Below, piece by piece: positions 24,348-35,312 of a stretch of DNA of 64,000 nt. Within the stretch, counting starts at the first letter, position 1. Every line of letters begins with the position of its first letter. Position numbers and translations under genes: made by a program. This DNA is from Betaproteobacteria bacterium. Lineage in GTDB: Bacteria; Pseudomonadota; Gammaproteobacteria; Burkholderiales; Rhodocyclaceae. The DNA lies in contig JACRAR010000036.1 in the NCBI GenBank assembly GCA_016234745.1, forward strand, positions 1 to 64,000. The letters run 5' to 3'. The notes beneath the pieces were generated by a model. That model had not been told where the DNA came from, searched no databases, and was given only the letters and a program-made list of their open reading frames with translations.

Positions 24348-26927
24348 TCAGTGGCCCACGATCTCTGCAGCACGAAACAGTTCGTCTGCCGACTGCAACG
24401 TCAGCATTTTCAGACGCACCGGGTAGTCGTCCGGCCGACTTCTCAGAAAATCGCGCACGGTCGCGGTGGCTTCGGCCGAGTTATGGCCGCCCAGCATTGC
24501 GTCGAGCCAGGTCTTGGGAAAGAAAATATCGCCGGTCTGCTGAATTTCCCGGAGCATTTCGAGACCGGGTCTGACGAGCCTCTGCGACACCTGCGCACGC
24601 AGCGGATGATGCAGATAGCGCAGGCCGTCCACCACCCACTTTTCGTGGCGGCGATTGACGCGATCAGCCAGGGACTCGAACCAGCGTTTGCGTTCGAGGG
24701 GATCGGGCGAGACCGCGGGCACTAGAAAAGCAAAGCGTTCCTTTCGCTCGGGGTTCTGGATGCGCTGCTGTTGCACCGTGAGCAGGTCATGCGCAGCATT
24801 GGTCATGCGCAACGCCAGTTCCAATGCCAGATTGATTTCGTCGGTCTCCGCCAGAGGCAGTCCGGGAAGGGTGGTTTCCCTGTTCCATACTTCATGCAGC
24901 CAGGCCAGTGTCGGAGCGGTCTGGGCGACGTTGCGCAGGGACGCGAACCAGGCTGCTTTGCGGCTCGCGGTGCCAGCTTGGTCCATGCCTTGCCGCAGGG
25001 CTTGTTCGAATCGCATCGCGCGTTGCCGGCGCTCCTCCGGCGTGAGAAACCGCCACCAGAGGCGCGTCGCGTCGTCGAGCAATTGAGTGGTCAGCTGTTC
25101 GTCATTCTCCTTGGGCAAGGCGAGCAGCGCCAGGTCAAACAAGGCCTGAGGCTTGATCTGTCGATCGAGCAGGGCATCCCAGAGGCTGATCCAGGCACTG
25201 CCGCGTGTGAGCGGATCCTCGATCATGGGCAGCGCGGTGAGCAGGTAAGCGAGGCTGCCGCGATCCAGGTGGAATTGACCATAGGCCCAGCCGGCGCCAC
25301 TGGGCAAGACATAACGCGGAGCGGGCAAGCCCACTGCCTGCAGTACCTCGATCACTTCCTGCGTCAGCGCCACTGAAATTTGCTGCCGGTTCTCCGCATC
25401 TGCGATCGCGATGCGCAGTTGTTGCGGCCAAACACGCAATTTTCCGCGTGGATCGCACTGACGGAAAGCCAGCCTGGTGATATGGCCGTTGCTGATTTCG
25501 AGTTCGGTCTGGATCGATGGCAGGCCGGGTTGCTCGACCCAGACCTGGCTCCAGGCATGCAGGTCGAGCGGCGCCCGTGGCGCCAGTACATTGATGAGCT
25601 CGGGCCAGCTGGCGTTGGCGAAGGCATGGCGGTTGAGGTATTCGCGCAGGCCGTCGCGCAGCTTGTCCTCGCCCAGCAAGGCTTCGAGATGGCGCATCAC
25701 CACCGGCGCCTTCTGGTAAATGATGGCGCCATACATGCTGCCGGCCTCGGCCAGATTGTCGAGATCCTGCCGGATCGGGTTGGCGCCTGGCGTGCGATCG
25801 ACAGCGTAGGCGCGCGGGTAGTGGCTCAGGAAGAAACGCAGCGCGTGGTTCAGTTCCGGAAACGACGGGTTGACCATCTTGGCTGCCATGAAATTGGCGA
25901 AGACTTCCTTCATCCAGACATCGTCGAACCAGCGCATCGTGACCAGGTCGCCGAACCACATGTGGGCGACTTCGTGCGAGATCACCGCGGCGCGCGCCAG
26001 CAGCTGGTTCTGCGTGGCGGATTCGTCGAGCAGCAGGTTGTTGGCGTCGTAGAAGATGTTGCCGGCATGCTCCATCCCGCCGAACTGGAAACCCGGGATG
26101 AGGACGAAGTCGAGCTTGCCGAAGACATAGGGCAGCGCCGTGTAATCCTTCATGAAGGCCAGCGCGCGCCCGTGCAGATCGAACAGCGTCTCGCGGTTGC
26201 GCGCCAGTTTGGCCGCATCGGGTTCCCGATGGAACATGCGCAGGGTGTGCCCGCCGCGCTGGGCTGTTTCCACCTGGAACTCGCCGGCAACGAATGCGAA
26301 CAGATAGGTGGGCAGGGGCGGCGTCGGACCGAAGCGCACGAAGGCCCGGTTGCCCTCGATGATGCGTTCGATCTGGGCGCCGTTGGCGGCCGATTGCCAG
26401 GCGGCGGGATGCTCGAGCGCCAGGCTCCAGCGTGCCTTGAGATCGGGTTGATCGAAGCAGGGCAGGGCGAGACGGGCCCTGGCCGGCACGAACAGGGTGT
26501 ACATGTAGTTTGAGTTGCGGTTGAGCGGCGCATCACCGGCACGGAAGACGATGCGCAGGGTATTGGCGCCCTTGGCCAGCGCTGTGGATGAAATGACGAT
26601 ATGTCCTTTGACATGGGCGTAGCTTGCTGCCTGCCCGTTTGTCTCGACGGCAAAAACGTGATCCGGCCCCGGCTCGAAATCGAGTACCAGGGGCTCACGG
26701 GCATCCGCGAGCATGAAGCGGATGGTATTGCTGCCGGTAATCGGTTCGGTCAGCGCATCGGGAATCGACAAGGAGAGCGAGTAGCTCAGATTGCTGAGCA
26801 TTTCCGCACGGCGTTGCGCCAGATTCAGGGAAACCCCTGTGGCGGGATCCGCTGTCTGCGCCTTCGCCGCGCCGATGCAGAACAGCAGGAAGCATGCGCA
26901 GAGGGTATGCGCGATTCCGGTCCGCAT
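24348..26927 (-). CDS. secreted M1-family metallo-aminopeptidase
   Basis: This 859-residue zinc aminopeptidase has an N-terminal signal peptide (about 1-23, ending AKAQ). It has the exopeptidase motif GGMEHAG at 283-289 and the zinc site HEVAH at 318-322 with Glu341 as third ligand (HExxH-x18-E). The C-terminal half is an ERAP1-like helical domain. It removes N-terminal residues from peptides, probably in the periplasm. GGMEHAG instead of GAMEN is known in several M1 subgroups. Its ATG overlaps the stop of glnD, so it is the last gene of a map-glnD-peptidase operon. Confidence 0.92.
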   Translation of the reverse strand: MRTGIAHTLCACFLLFCIGAAKAQTADPATGVSLNLAQRRAEMLSNLSYSLSLSIPDALTEPITGSNTIRFMLADAREPLVLDFEPGPDHVFAVETNGQAASYAHVKGHIVISSTALAKGANTLRIVFRAGDAPLNRNSNYMYTLFVPARARLALPCFDQPDLKARWSLALEHPAAWQSAANGAQIERIIEGNRAFVRFGPTPPLPTYLFAFVAGEFQVETAQRGGHTLRMFHREPDAAKLARNRETLFDLHGRALAFMKDYTALPYVFGKLDFVLIPGFQFGGMEHAGNIFYDANNLLLDESATQNQLLARAAVISHEVAHMWFGDLVTMRWFDDVWMKEVFANFMAAKMVNPSFPELNHALRFFLSHYPRAYAVDRTPGANPIRQDLDNLAEAGSMYGAIIYQKAPVVMRHLEALLGEDKLRDGLREYLNRHAFANASWPELINVLAPRAPLDLHAWSQVWVEQPGLPSIQTELEISNGHITRLAFRQCDPRGKLRVWPQQLRIAIADAENRQQISVALTQEVIEVLQAVGLPAPRYVLPSGAGWAYGQFHLDRGSLAYLLTALPMIEDPLTRGSAWISLWDALLDRQIKPQALFDLALLALPKENDEQLTTQLLDDATRLWWRFLTPEERRQRAMRFEQALRQGMDQAGTASRKAAWFASLRNVAQTAPTLAWLHEVWNRETTLPGLPLAETDEINLALELALRMTNAAHDLLTVQQQRIQNPERKERFAFLVPAVSPDPLERKRWFESLADRVNRRHEKWVVDGLRYLHHPLRAQVSQRLVRPGLEMLREIQQTGDIFFPKTWLDAMLGGHNSAEATATVRDFLRSRPDDYPVRLKMLTLQSADELFRAAEIVGH

Positions 26928-29536
26928 CAGATATGCAGCACTTCCAGCAATTCCTGCTCAAGCCGCACCAAAGTGGCGGTTTTCGACAATTCGCTGCCGC
27001 TGATGAGGAAAGTGTCCTCGACGCGTTCGCCGAGCGTGGCGATTTTTGCAGTATGCAGGTCGACACCATGCCGCGCCAGGACCAGTGCGATCGAATACAG
27101 CAGGCCGGGACGGTCGGCGGCGACCAGGGACATGACGTAGTACTGGTTTTTCTCGTCGGGACGGATGCTGATTTCCGGCGTGATCGGAAAGTGCCTCACC
27201 TGGCGCGACAGGCGGCCGCTGACGGGCGGCCCGAGGGGAGGACGCTTGACCAGGTGCTCGGCCAGATCGTGCTCCAGCAATGCCGCCACGTCACGGTAGA
27301 GCAGATGCTCGCCCGGATCGAGCAGGGCGAAGCTGTCCAGCGCATAGCCATGGCGCGTCGTGTGGATTTTGGCGTCGGCGATCGAATAACCGAGGCGCGC
27401 AAAAACGCCGCAGAGCCGCGCAAAGAGCTCGGGCTGGTCGGGAACATACACCATCACCTGCAGGCCCTCGCCGGCCTGGTTGAGTCGCACCTTCACCACG
27501 GGTTCGTCGGCATCGGGGCGGTAGTAGAGCACGCGGGTATGCCAGGCGATTTCATCCGCGGCGTGGCGCATGAAATACACCGTATCGAGTTGTTCCCAGA
27601 GATCCTCCTCGATCCCTGGGCGCAGGCCGTGGAAGCGCAGGATGCCGCGCGCTTCTTCCTGGCGGCCGGCCAGGCCGAGTGCCTGTTGCGGTGTCGAGCC
27701 GGAGAGCAGGCGCCGCGTCATGGCATAGAGATCCTCAAGCAGCTTGCCTTTCCAGGCATTCCACACCTTGGGGCTGGTGCCGCGGATGTCGGCCACGGTG
27801 AGCAGGTAGAGCCCGATCAGATTGCGTTCGTTCTTGACCAGGCCGGCAAAATCGCGAATCACCTCCGGGTCAGCAAGATCCTGTTTTTGCGCGACGGCCG
27901 ACAAGGTCAGGTGGTGCTCCACCAGGAATGCCACCAGATCCGTGTCTTCTGCAGCGATACCGTGTTCCTTGCAGAATTTGCGCGCGTCGGCGATCGCCAG
28001 CTGGGAGTGGTCGCCGCCGCGCCCCTTGGCGATATCGTGGAACAAGGCGGCGACATACAGCAGCCAGTGGCGCTCGAATCCCGCGACGAGCCGGCTGCAC
28101 AGCGGGTACTCGTGGGCGAACTCCGGCATGGTGAAGCGCCGCAGGTTGCGCACCACCTGCAGGATGTGCTGGTCGACGGTGTAAACATGAAACAGGTCAT
28201 GCTGCATCTGCCCGACCACCTTGCCGAAAGCCGGCAGGTAATGGCCGAGGATGTCGTACTGGTTCATGCGCCGCAATTCGTGCACGATGCCGCGCTTTTG
28301 CTGGAACAGCGAGAGGAACAGCGCCCGGTTGTCCGGATCGCGGCGGAACTTGGCGTCGATGCAGCCACGTGCGCGCCACAGGGCGCGCAGGGTGCGCGCA
28401 CTCATGCCCTTGAGTTCGGAGCGCTGCTGCAGCAGCAGAAAGCTCTTGAGGATGGCAGGCGGATGTGTTTCGAAGATGTCCTCGCTGCGCACGTCCAGCA
28501 TTTCGCGGTCCATCTGGAAGTGCTCGTCGATGTAGATCGGGGCGGCTCGATGGCCGGGAAATATCCGTTCGCCCAGGTTCTGCAGCAGGATGGTGTTGAG
28601 CTGTGTGATGTGCTTGGCGTTGCGGTAGTAGCGCTGCATCAGCAGTTCGGAGGCGCGCTTCACTTCGCTGCGCTCGATCCCGAACAACTGCGCCAGGGCT
28701 TCCTGATAGTCGAAGATGAGCTTTTCCTCGCGGCGCTTGGCAAGATAGTGCAAGCGGATGCGGACATGCCGCAGGAAAGTCTCGACGCGCTCGAGCTGCA
28801 CGGCTTCGGCCTGGGTAATCACGTCATTTCGGGCCAGTTCGCGCCAGGTGCCGCCTGTACCGGCGGCGCGGGCGATCCACAGGATGATCTGCAGATCGCG
28901 CAAGCCGCCGGGACTTTCCTTGCAGTTCGGTTCCAGGCTGTAGGCGGTGTCGTTATGGCGGGCGTAGCGTTCTTCCTGTTCGAGTTGCTTGGCCTCGAAG
29001 AAGGCCTGCGGATCGAGATGGTCGCGCAGGCGGGTGGTGAACTCGGTGAATGTTTTGCGGTTGCCCTCGAGCAGCCGGGCTTCCAGCAGGCTGGTCTGGA
29101 TCGTGATGTCGCGCTGCGCTTCCTCGACACATTCGGCAATGTTGCGCACGCTGTGGCCGACTTCGAGGCCGATGTCCCAGAGCAGGCCGATGGTCTGCTC
29201 GATGCGGGCGTCATGCTTGTCATCAAGGTCGTCAGGCAGCAGCAGGAGCACGTCCACATCGGAGGCCGGAAACAGTTCGCCACGGCCATAGCCGCCGACG
29301 GCAGCCAGGCAGAGGCCCTTGGGCAGCGAAAGATGGCGCCAGATTTGGCGCAAGGCATTGTCGACCAGAACCGCACGCCCGCGCAGCATGGCGGCAGCAT
29401 TGCCCTTGCGGGCATAGCTGGTGCGCAACTCCTCCTGACCGTCGCGCAGTTCCTGGCGCAGGTGCGCCACCAATGTGCGCGTCAACTCTGGCGAGGGGTG
29501 CTCCTCAGCGATTGAGGGACGAGCGGGTGGCGCCAT
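26927..29536 (-). CDS. glnD: PII uridylyltransferase/uridylyl-removing enzyme GlnD
   Basis: This 869-residue nitrogen sensor adds UMP to, or removes it from, PII proteins according to glutamine level. The nucleotidyltransferase motif [20 protein letters not shown] occupies 81-100. An HD domain for UMP removal contains [15 protein letters not shown] near 490, and two C-terminal ACT domains (about 690-869) bind glutamine. Length fits the family. It lies 3 bases downstream of map and overlaps the M1 peptidase start, so all three form one minus-strand operon. The map-glnD pairing is common in Beta- and Gammaproteobacteria. Confidence 0.97.
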   Translation of the reverse strand: MAPPARPSIAEEHPSPELTRTLVAHLRQELRDGQEELRTSYARKGNAAAMLRGRAVLVDNALRQIWRHLSLPKGLCLAAVGGYGRGELFPASDVDVLLLLPDDLDDKHDARIEQTIGLLWDIGLEVGHSVRNIAECVEEAQRDITIQTSLLEARLLEGNRKTFTEFTTRLRDHLDPQAFFEAKQLEQEERYARHNDTAYSLEPNCKESPGGLRDLQIILWIARAAGTGGTWRELARNDVITQAEAVQLERVETFLRHVRIRLHYLAKRREEKLIFDYQEALAQLFGIERSEVKRASELLMQRYYRNAKHITQLNTILLQNLGERIFPGHRAAPIYIDEHFQMDREMLDVRSEDIFETHPPAILKSFLLLQQRSELKGMSARTLRALWRARGCIDAKFRRDPDNRALFLSLFQQKRGIVHELRRMNQYDILGHYLPAFGKVVGQMQHDLFHVYTVDQHILQVVRNLRRFTMPEFAHEYPLCSRLVAGFERHWLLYVAALFHDIAKGRGGDHSQLAIADARKFCKEHGIAAEDTDLVAFLVEHHLTLSAVAQKQDLADPEVIRDFAGLVKNERNLIGLYLLTVADIRGTSPKVWNAWKGKLLEDLYAMTRRLLSGSTPQQALGLAGRQEEARGILRFHGLRPGIEEDLWEQLDTVYFMRHAADEIAWHTRVLYYRPDADEPVVKVRLNQAGEGLQVMVYVPDQPELFARLCGVFARLGYSIADAKIHTTRHGYALDSFALLDPGEHLLYRDVAALLEHDLAEHLVKRPPLGPPVSGRLSRQVRHFPITPEISIRPDEKNQYYVMSLVAADRPGLLYSIALVLARHGVDLHTAKIATLGERVEDTFLISGSELSKTATLVRLEQELLEVLHI

Positions 29537-29539
29537 GCG

Positions 29540-30337
29540 TCAAACGAAATCAGGCTTGGGCGGTGCGCCATGCGACAGCGTCAATACCTCATGACCGGTT
29601 TCGGTCACAAGTAAGGTGTGCTCCCATTGTGCGGAGAGGCTGCGGTCCTTGGTGATGATGGTCCAGCCGTCGGGAAGCTCCGAAATCGCGGCTTTACCGG
29701 CGTTGATCATGGGCTCGATGGTGAAGGTCATGCCCGCCAGCAATTCGATGCCGGTTCCGACCTTGCCATAGTGCAGCACCTGGGGCTCTTCGTGAAAGTT
29801 GCGGCCGATGCCGTGGCCGCAAAATTCGCGTACCACCGAGAAGCCGTTGGTTTCGGCATGTTTCTGGATGGCGGCGCCGATATCGCCCAGCCTGGCGCCG
29901 GCGCGCACCTTGCTGATGCCCAGCCAGAGACATTCATGGGTGACCGTGCACAGCCGCTTGGCCAGGATCGATGCCTCGCCGACCACGTACATGCGGCTGC
30001 TGTCGCCGTGGTAGCCGTCCTTGATGGTGGTGATGTCGAGATTGACGATATCGCCTTTCTTGAGCGGCCGTTCGTTGGGCACGCCATGACAGACCTGATG
30101 GTTGATCGAGGCGCAGATCGATTTGGGAAAGGGGGCGTAGCCGGGGGGGGCATAGTTGAGCGGCGCCGGGATGCAGCCTTGCACATCCACCATATACACA
30201 TGGCAGAGCCGGTCGAGTTCGGCAGTGGTGACCCCGGGCTTGACGAAGGGTTCGATATAGTCGAGCACTTCGCCGGCCAGACGTCCGGCAATCCGCATTT
30301 TTTCTATTTCTTCAGGTGTCTTGAGGCTGATGCTCAT
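29540..30337 (-). CDS. map: type I methionine aminopeptidase
   Basis: This 265-residue cytosolic enzyme removes the initiator methionine. The two-metal pita-bread fold is shown by HQVCHGVPNERPL near 78, DIVNLDITTIKDGYHGDSS near 95 (two Asp ligands), REFCGHGIGRNFHEEP near 166 (His), and MTFTIEPMINAG (Glu). I chose the ATG at 30337 (MSISLKTPEEIEKMRIAG), which matches the family N-terminus; the frame extends to a TTG at 30388 but with no family likeness. It is divergent from rpsB, as in many bacteria. Confidence 0.96.
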   Translation of the reverse strand: MSISLKTPEEIEKMRIAGRLAGEVLDYIEPFVKPGVTTAELDRLCHVYMVDVQGCIPAPLNYAPPGYAPFPKSICASINHQVCHGVPNERPLKKGDIVNLDITTIKDGYHGDSSRMYVVGEASILAKRLCTVTHECLWLGISKVRAGARLGDIGAAIQKHAETNGFSVVREFCGHGIGRNFHEEPQVLHYGKVGTGIELLAGMTFTIEPMINAGKAAISELPDGWTIITKDRSLSAQWEHTLLVTETGHEVLTLSHGAPPKPDFV

Positions 30338-30393
30338 TGCCGGCAGAGGGTTGACCAAGACATTCAATTTTACCTGCTGCCGGATCAATTGGC

Positions 30394-30423
30394 TTGTGGG
30401 CTAGGCAGAAAAACCGCTATAAT
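30394..30423 (+). promoter_or_regulatory. rpsB promoter
   Basis: TTGTGG (30394-30399) and a perfect TATAAT (30418-30423) are separated by 18 bases. This is a strong sigma-70 promoter ahead of the rpsB-tsf genes. Confidence 0.75.
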
Positions 30424-30567
30424 TGCGCCGGTTACGCACCAATTCAGAGCATTTTCGGGGCGTGGCCAATAACGTACCAAATCCACACGTCCGGCGCCGA
30501 AAGGGTGGCTCTTGTTGAAAGAGCAACACGGCTGGGCGGCGGTTTTAACCCTATTCGGAGATAGAAA
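30424..30567 (+). promoter_or_regulatory. long rpsB leader, possible S2 autoregulatory region
   Basis: About 135 bases separate the predicted transcription start from the rpsB ATG. In Proteobacteria, ribosomal protein S2 represses its own mRNA through a structured leader. This leader contains GC-rich repeats (GGCGCCGAAAGGG, GGCTGGGCGGCGG) that could fold. I did not verify a consensus structure. Confidence 0.35.
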
Positions 30568-31320
30568 ATGTCTACAAGCATGCGCGAAATGCTGGAAGCG
30601 GGCGTCCATTTCGGACACCAGACCCGTTTCTGGAACCCGAAAATGGCACCTTTCATTTTCGGCCACCGCAACAAGATTCACATCATCAATCTGGAAAAGA
30701 CCCTCGCCAAGTACCTGGAGGCGATGGCTTTCATCCGCAAGCTGGCCGCCAAGAAAGGCACGGTCCTGTTCGTCAGCACCAAGCGCCAGGCGCGCGAGAT
30801 CATCGCCGAAGAAGCACAGCGCGCCGGCATGCCTTTTGTCGACGAGCGCTGGCTCGGCGGCATGCTCACCAATTTCAAGACGGTCAAGCTTTCGATCAAG
30901 CGCCTCAAGGATCTCGAACAGATGACGACCGACGGCTCGTTTGAGCGCATGACCAAGAAAGAAGCGCTGACCTCGCGTCGCGAACTCGAGAAACTGCAGA
31001 AGAGCATGGGCGGCATCAAGGACATGCCGGGCCTTCCCGATGCCATCTTCGTGATCGATGTCGGATTCCACAAAATCGCCGTGACCGAGGCGGGCAAGCT
31101 CGGCATACCGGTAGTCGGCGTCGTCGACACCAACCACTCGCCCGAAGGCGTCAATTACCTGATCCCGGGCAATGACGATTCGAGCCGTGCCATCCGTTTA
31201 TATGCGCGCGGCGTTGCCGATGCGATTCTCGAAGGGCGCAGTCAGTCAATCAACGAACTGGTGCAGGTGATGGCCGGCGAGGACGAGTTCGTCGAAGTCG
31301 AGGAAGAATCGGAATCCTGA
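30568..31320 (+). CDS. rpsB: 30S ribosomal protein S2
   Basis: This 250-residue ribosomal protein starts [20 protein letters not shown] and contains the S2 signatures [27 protein letters not shown] and [20 protein letters not shown]. It binds the 30S head-body junction and recruits S1. It ends with an acidic tail ([13 protein letters not shown]). It is cotranscribed with tsf, the usual order in bacteria, and has its own strong upstream promoter. Confidence 0.98.
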   Translation: MSTSMREMLEAGVHFGHQTRFWNPKMAPFIFGHRNKIHIINLEKTLAKYLEAMAFIRKLAAKKGTVLFVSTKRQAREIIAEEAQRAGMPFVDERWLGGMLTNFKTVKLSIKRLKDLEQMTTDGSFERMTKKEALTSRRELEKLQKSMGGIKDMPGLPDAIFVIDVGFHKIAVTEAGKLGIPVVGVVDTNHSPEGVNYLIPGNDDSSRAIRLYARGVADAILEGRSQSINELVQVMAGEDEFVEVEEESES

Positions 31321-31400
31321 GCGGGATTTTTCTGGATAGGAAGCTGAGGCCGAAGCGAGCCAGCTCCCTGTGAGTTAATGAATATTGATGGAGTAGAGCA

Positions 31401-32294
31401 ATGGCGGAAATAACCGCAAGCATGGTCAAGGAACTGCGCGAGAAGACCGACGCGCCGATGATGGAATGCAAGAAGGCGCTGACCGAAGCCAATGGCGATC
31501 TGGCCAAGGCCGAGGAAATCCTGCGCGTCAAACTGGGCAACAAGGCGACCAAGGCCGCGAGCCGCATCACGGCGGAAGGCATGGTGGGACTGTATCTCTC
31601 CGCCGACCGCAAGCTGGGCGTGCTGGTCGAGGTCAATTGCGAAACCGACTTCGTGGCCAAGAACGATGATTTCCAGGCTTTCGCCAAAGCTGCGGCCGAG
31701 TTGATCGCCAAGGACAATCCGGCCGATGTCGCAGCGTTGTCGGCCCTGAACATGGGTGCCGCGACGGTCGAGGCGACGCGCACCGCGCTGATCGGAAAGA
31801 TTGGCGAGAACCTGTCGATTCGTCGTTTCACCCGGGTCGTGGCCCAGGGCACGCTGACCAGCTATGTCCACGGCGGCAGCAAGATCGGTGTGCTGGTCGA
31901 TGTCAGCGGAGGTGACGAGCAACTGGGCAAGGATCTGGCGATGCATATCGCCGCCGCCAAGCCAAAGTCGCTGGATGCTTCCGGCGTTCCCGCCGAATTG
32001 GTGGAGACCGAAAAACGCATCGCCGTCGAGAAGGCGCGCGAAGCCGGCAAGCCGGAGGCGATGCTGGAGAAAATTGCCGCCGGCAGCGTGCAGAAATACC
32101 TCAAGGAAGTCACCTTGCTCGGCCAGATTTTCGTCAAGGACGACAAGTTGACGATCGAGCAATTGCTGAAAAACAAGGCCGCGAAGGTTGCCGGGTTCAG
32201 CCTGTATATCGTTGGTGAAGGTCTGGAGAAGCGCAAAGACGACTTTGCCGCAGAAGTCGCTGCGCAAGCTGCCGCGGCGGCTGCCAAGAAGTAG
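31401..32294 (+). CDS. tsf: elongation factor Ts
   Basis: This 297-residue guanine-nucleotide exchange factor for EF-Tu starts with a UBA-like N-terminal module. [20 protein letters not shown] and the EF-Ts signature '[18 protein letters not shown]' (here as [12 protein letters not shown] near 77) mark the family. The C-terminal part contains the dimerisation region with [20 protein letters not shown]. It lies 80 bases after rpsB, a gap that often carries partial transcription termination; no clear terminator is seen here. Confidence 0.98.
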   Translation: MAEITASMVKELREKTDAPMMECKKALTEANGDLAKAEEILRVKLGNKATKAASRITAEGMVGLYLSADRKLGVLVEVNCETDFVAKNDDFQAFAKAAAELIAKDNPADVAALSALNMGAATVEATRTALIGKIGENLSIRRFTRVVAQGTLTSYVHGGSKIGVLVDVSGGDEQLGKDLAMHIAAAKPKSLDASGVPAELVETEKRIAVEKAREAGKPEAMLEKIAAGSVQKYLKEVTLLGQIFVKDDKLTIEQLLKNKAAKVAGFSLYIVGEGLEKRKDDFAAEVAAQAAAAAAKK

Positions 32295-32328
32295 AACCGA
32301 GAAGGCCTCGCGCAAGTTCGTCCAATCC

Positions 32329-33045
32329 ATGCCTGCTGCTGCCTATCGTCGCATTCTGCTCAAGCTCTCGGGCGAAGCCTTGATGGGCGACGATGCCTAT
32401 GGCATCAATCGCGAGACGATCAAGCGCATTGTCGGCGAGATCGGCGCGGTCGCGGTGATGGGTGTCGAGATCGCCGTGGTCATCGGCGGCGGCAACATCT
32501 TTCGCGGCGTGGCCGGCACTTCGACCGGAATGGACCGCGCCACCGCCGACTACATGGGCATGCTGGCCACCGTGATGAACGCCATGGCGCTGGCCGATGT
32601 CATGCGCCAGTCGGGGCTCGACAGCCGGGTGCAATCGGCGCTGAATGTCGAACAGGTGGTGGAGCCGTACATCCGCGGCAAGGCCATCCGCTACCTGGAG
32701 GAGGGAAAAATTCTGGTGTTCGCCGCAGGCACCGGCAATCCGTTTTTCACCACGGATACCGCTGCCGCCCTGCGCGGATCGGAAATCGGCGCCGAGATCG
32801 TGTTGAAGGCAACCAAGGTCGATGGCGTGTATTCCGCGGACCCGCTCAAGGATCCGAATGCCACGCGCTACAACCGCATCAGCTTCGACGAGGCCATCAG
32901 CCGCAACCTCAAGGTGATGGATGCCACGGCGCTGGCGTTGTGCCGCGATCAGAAGCTGCCGATCGTGGTGTTCTCGATATTCAAGGAAGGGGCGCTGAAG
33001 CGCGTGGTGATGGGCGAAGACGAAGGAACCATGGTGCATTGTTAG
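32329..33045 (+). CDS. pyrH: UMP kinase
   Basis: This 238-residue bacterial-type UMP kinase converts UMP to UDP. It has [14 protein letters not shown] at the N-terminus, the glycine loop [13 protein letters not shown] near 45, and [15 protein letters not shown] near 133 for nucleotide binding. I chose the ATG at 32329 because the frame upstream overlaps tsf and lacks family residues. It sits in the standard order tsf-pyrH-frr. Confidence 0.97.
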   Translation: MPAAAYRRILLKLSGEALMGDDAYGINRETIKRIVGEIGAVAVMGVEIAVVIGGGNIFRGVAGTSTGMDRATADYMGMLATVMNAMALADVMRQSGLDSRVQSALNVEQVVEPYIRGKAIRYLEEGKILVFAAGTGNPFFTTDTAAALRGSEIGAEIVLKATKVDGVYSADPLKDPNATRYNRISFDEAISRNLKVMDATALALCRDQKLPIVVFSIFKEGALKRVVMGEDEGTMVHC

Positions 33046-33054
33046 GAGACCGGA

Positions 33055-33612
33055 ATGATCGCTGAAATCAAGAAAACCACCGAACAGAAAATGCTCAAGT
33101 CCATCGAGGCCTTGAAGCACGACCTGGCCAAGGTCCGGACCGGACGTGCTCATCCAGGCATTCTTGATCACGTGCAGGTCGATTACTACGGCACCATGAC
33201 GCCGATCAATCAGGTCGCCAACATCACCCTGATCGATGCCCGCACCATCGGCGTGCAGCCCTGGGAAAAGCCCATGATCGCCAAGGTCGAGAAAGCCATC
33301 CGCGACTCCGACCTGGGCCTGAACCCGTCCAGCCAGGGCGACATGATTCGCGTGCCGACGCCGGCGCTGACCGAAGAGCGGCGCCGCGATCTCATCAAAG
33401 TGGTCAGGCACGAGGGCGAGAACGCCAAGATCGCGGTGCGCAACCAGCGGCGCGACGCGATCGCCCACCTCAAGGAGGCGCTCAAGAAGAAGGAAATCCC
33501 CGAGGACGACGAGCACAAGCTGCAGGATGAGATTCAGAAGCTGACCGACAAGTTCGTGATAGAAATCGACCACATGATCGCGGACAAGGAAAAGGATTTG
33601 ATGGTCATCTGA
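33055..33612 (+). CDS. frr: ribosome recycling factor
   Basis: This 185-residue protein splits post-termination ribosomes together with EF-G. Family segments include [21 protein letters not shown] near the start (quoted in part), [15 protein letters not shown] near 63, and [19 protein letters not shown] near 102. The length exactly fits the family. AGGAG precedes the ATG. A 72-base gap follows before uppS, with two copies of the octamer GTGGCCAT and no gene. Confidence 0.98.
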   Translation: MIAEIKKTTEQKMLKSIEALKHDLAKVRTGRAHPGILDHVQVDYYGTMTPINQVANITLIDARTIGVQPWEKPMIAKVEKAIRDSDLGLNPSSQGDMIRVPTPALTEERRRDLIKVVRHEGENAKIAVRNQRRDAIAHLKEALKKKEIPEDDEHKLQDEIQKLTDKFVIEIDHMIADKEKDLMVI

Positions 33613-33684
33613 CCGGCGTGGCCATCGTGGCCATTGTGGTAAACGCGGGTTGCGGGTTTCCCAAGAACCTGGAGGGATGATGGC

Positions 33685-34512
33685 GTGAGTTTGTTCTCAA
33701 GTTCCACCCAGACCGTCCCTGATACCGGGGGAGTTCCCGGGCATGTTGCGATCATCATGGATGGCAACGGTCGCTGGGCCAAGAAGCGTTTCCTGCCCAG
33801 AATCGCCGGTCACAAGAGCGGCGTCGAAACGGTGCGCACGGTGATCAAGGCGTGTATCGAGCGCGGTGTCGACTATCTGACGCTGTTTGCGTTCAGTTCC
33901 GAGAACTGGCGCCGGCCACCCGAGGAAGTGATGTTTCTCATGGGCCTGTTCCGGCGCGCGCTGGAAGAGGAAGTGACCAAGATTCACGCCAACGGAATCC
34001 GGTTGCGGGTGATTGGCGATCTGTCGCGGTTCGAACCGAAAATTGTCGAACTGATCCGCCGCAGCGAGGCTTTGACCGCAGATAACACGCGATTGACGCT
34101 GACGATTGCGGCGAATTACGGCGGCCGCTGGGATATCCTGCAGGCCGTCGAGCGCATGCTGGCGGCGCATCCCGAGAAACGTGAAAACTTTCAGGAGGGT
34201 GATTTCGCCCCTCACCTAGCCATGGCCTACGCCCCCGAACCGGACCTGTTCATCCGCACCGGCGGCGAGCAGCGCATCAGCAATTTCCTGCTCTGGCAAC
34301 TGGCTTATACCGAGTTTTATTTCACCGACAAGCTTTGGCCGGAATTCGATGCCGCCGTCCTGGATGAGGCGATCGCCTCTTATCGAGGTCGCGAGCGGCG
34401 TTTTGGACGCACCAGCGAGCAGCTGCACGTCGAGCGCGAACCGAAATCGATCTCCGAACCGAAGCCGACCGCCCAGGCCCCTGAATTTTCAGTCCACAAC
34501 CAAGATGCTTAG
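33685..34512 (+). CDS. uppS: undecaprenyl diphosphate synthase
   Basis: This 275-residue cis-prenyltransferase makes the C55 lipid carrier of cell-wall and LPS synthesis. Signatures are [13 protein letters not shown] near residue 22 (catalytic Asp), [11 protein letters not shown] near 67, and [19 protein letters not shown] near 190. The start is GTG at 33685 with GGAGGG upstream; no ATG starts this frame nearby. The C-terminus is extended by about 25 residues with Ser, Pro and Glu. The last 8 bases overlap cdsA. Confidence 0.96.
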   Translation: MSLFSSSTQTVPDTGGVPGHVAIIMDGNGRWAKKRFLPRIAGHKSGVETVRTVIKACIERGVDYLTLFAFSSENWRRPPEEVMFLMGLFRRALEEEVTKIHANGIRLRVIGDLSRFEPKIVELIRRSEALTADNTRLTLTIAANYGGRWDILQAVERMLAAHPEKRENFQEGDFAPHLAMAYAPEPDLFIRTGGEQRISNFLLWQLAYTEFYFTDKLWPEFDAAVLDEAIASYRGRERRFGRTSEQLHVEREPKSISEPKPTAQAPEFSVHNQDA

Positions 34513-35311
34513 GACGCGGGTCATCACCGCGCTGATCCTGGCCGCAGGACTTCTCGTTGTATTGTTCTTGTTGCCTCGCGCTGCCGCGGTAGCGGCATTC
34601 TCGATGGCAGTTGCCGTTGCCGCCTGGGAATGGGCCGGATTGTTGCGCGCCGGGTCGCGTAGCCGAATGTGGTTTGGCGTCCTCACCTTGCTGCCATGCG
34701 TTGCCTTGTATCTCGTCGGCATGCCCATGCCGCTGTTGCTCGGACTCTGGTGCCTGGCGCTGGTTTTCTGGTTGTTGCTGGTGCCAGCATGGTTTCGTCA
34801 GCGCTGGGCCTTGCGGGCCAATCTCCCGGGCTTCCTGGTCGGCTGGTTGCTGCTGATTCCGAGCTGGGCAGGCATGGTGATGCTGTACTCTTACAGTGCC
34901 TGGTTACTGCTTGCGGTGCTAGCCCTGGTCTGGGTGGCCGACATCGCCGCCTATTTCAGCGGACGCGCATTCGGCCGTCGCAAGCTGGCGCCGACGATCA
35001 GCCCGGGCAAGACCTGGGAAGGTGCGCTGGGCGCGGCGTTGGCGGTAGTCATCTATGGTTTCGTGATCGGACTTATCAGCGGCAAGCTGTCGCAACTGAC
35101 CCTGCCGCAAATCCTGCTGGCAGGGCTTGGCCTGCTGCTGCTTACCGCAATCAGCATATTCGGCGACCTGTTCGAGTCGCTCGCCAAACGCCAGGCCGGA
35201 CTCAAGGACAGCAGCGGTCTGCTGCCCGGGCATGGCGGCGTGCTCGACCGCATCGACAGCCTCACTTCGACCTTGCCCTGCACGGGGTTGATCATGATGT
35301 TGATCGCCTGA
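34505..35311 (+). CDS. cdsA: phosphatidate cytidylyltransferase
   Basis: This integral membrane enzyme of about 268 residues makes CDP-diacylglycerol for phospholipid synthesis. It has about eight hydrophobic helices. The C-terminal signature '[24 protein letters not shown]' is visible as [20 protein letters not shown] followed by VLDRID. I chose the ATG at 34505 ([15 protein letters not shown]), which overlaps the end of uppS; the frame upstream does not fit the family. Confidence 0.95.
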   Translation: MLRTRVITALILAAGLLVVLFLLPRAAAVAAFSMAVAVAAWEWAGLLRAGSRSRMWFGVLTLLPCVALYLVGMPMPLLLGLWCLALVFWLLLVPAWFRQRWALRANLPGFLVGWLLLIPSWAGMVMLYSYSAWLLLAVLALVWVADIAAYFSGRAFGRRKLAPTISPGKTWEGALGAALAVVIYGFVIGLISGKLSQLTLPQILLAGLGLLLLTAISIFGDLFESLAKRQAGLKDSSGLLPGHGGVLDRIDSLTSTLPCTGLIMMLIA

Positions 35312-35312
35312 C

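Noticed and set aside
26894-29515. Plus-strand open frame of over 870 codons antisense to glnD
   Set aside because: It mirrors glnD codons and has no recognisable domain, start signal or neighbours.
33613-33684. Two copies of GTGGCCAT between frr and uppS
   Set aside because: Only two short copies, no symmetry with a promoter or known operator; probably chance in GC-rich DNA.
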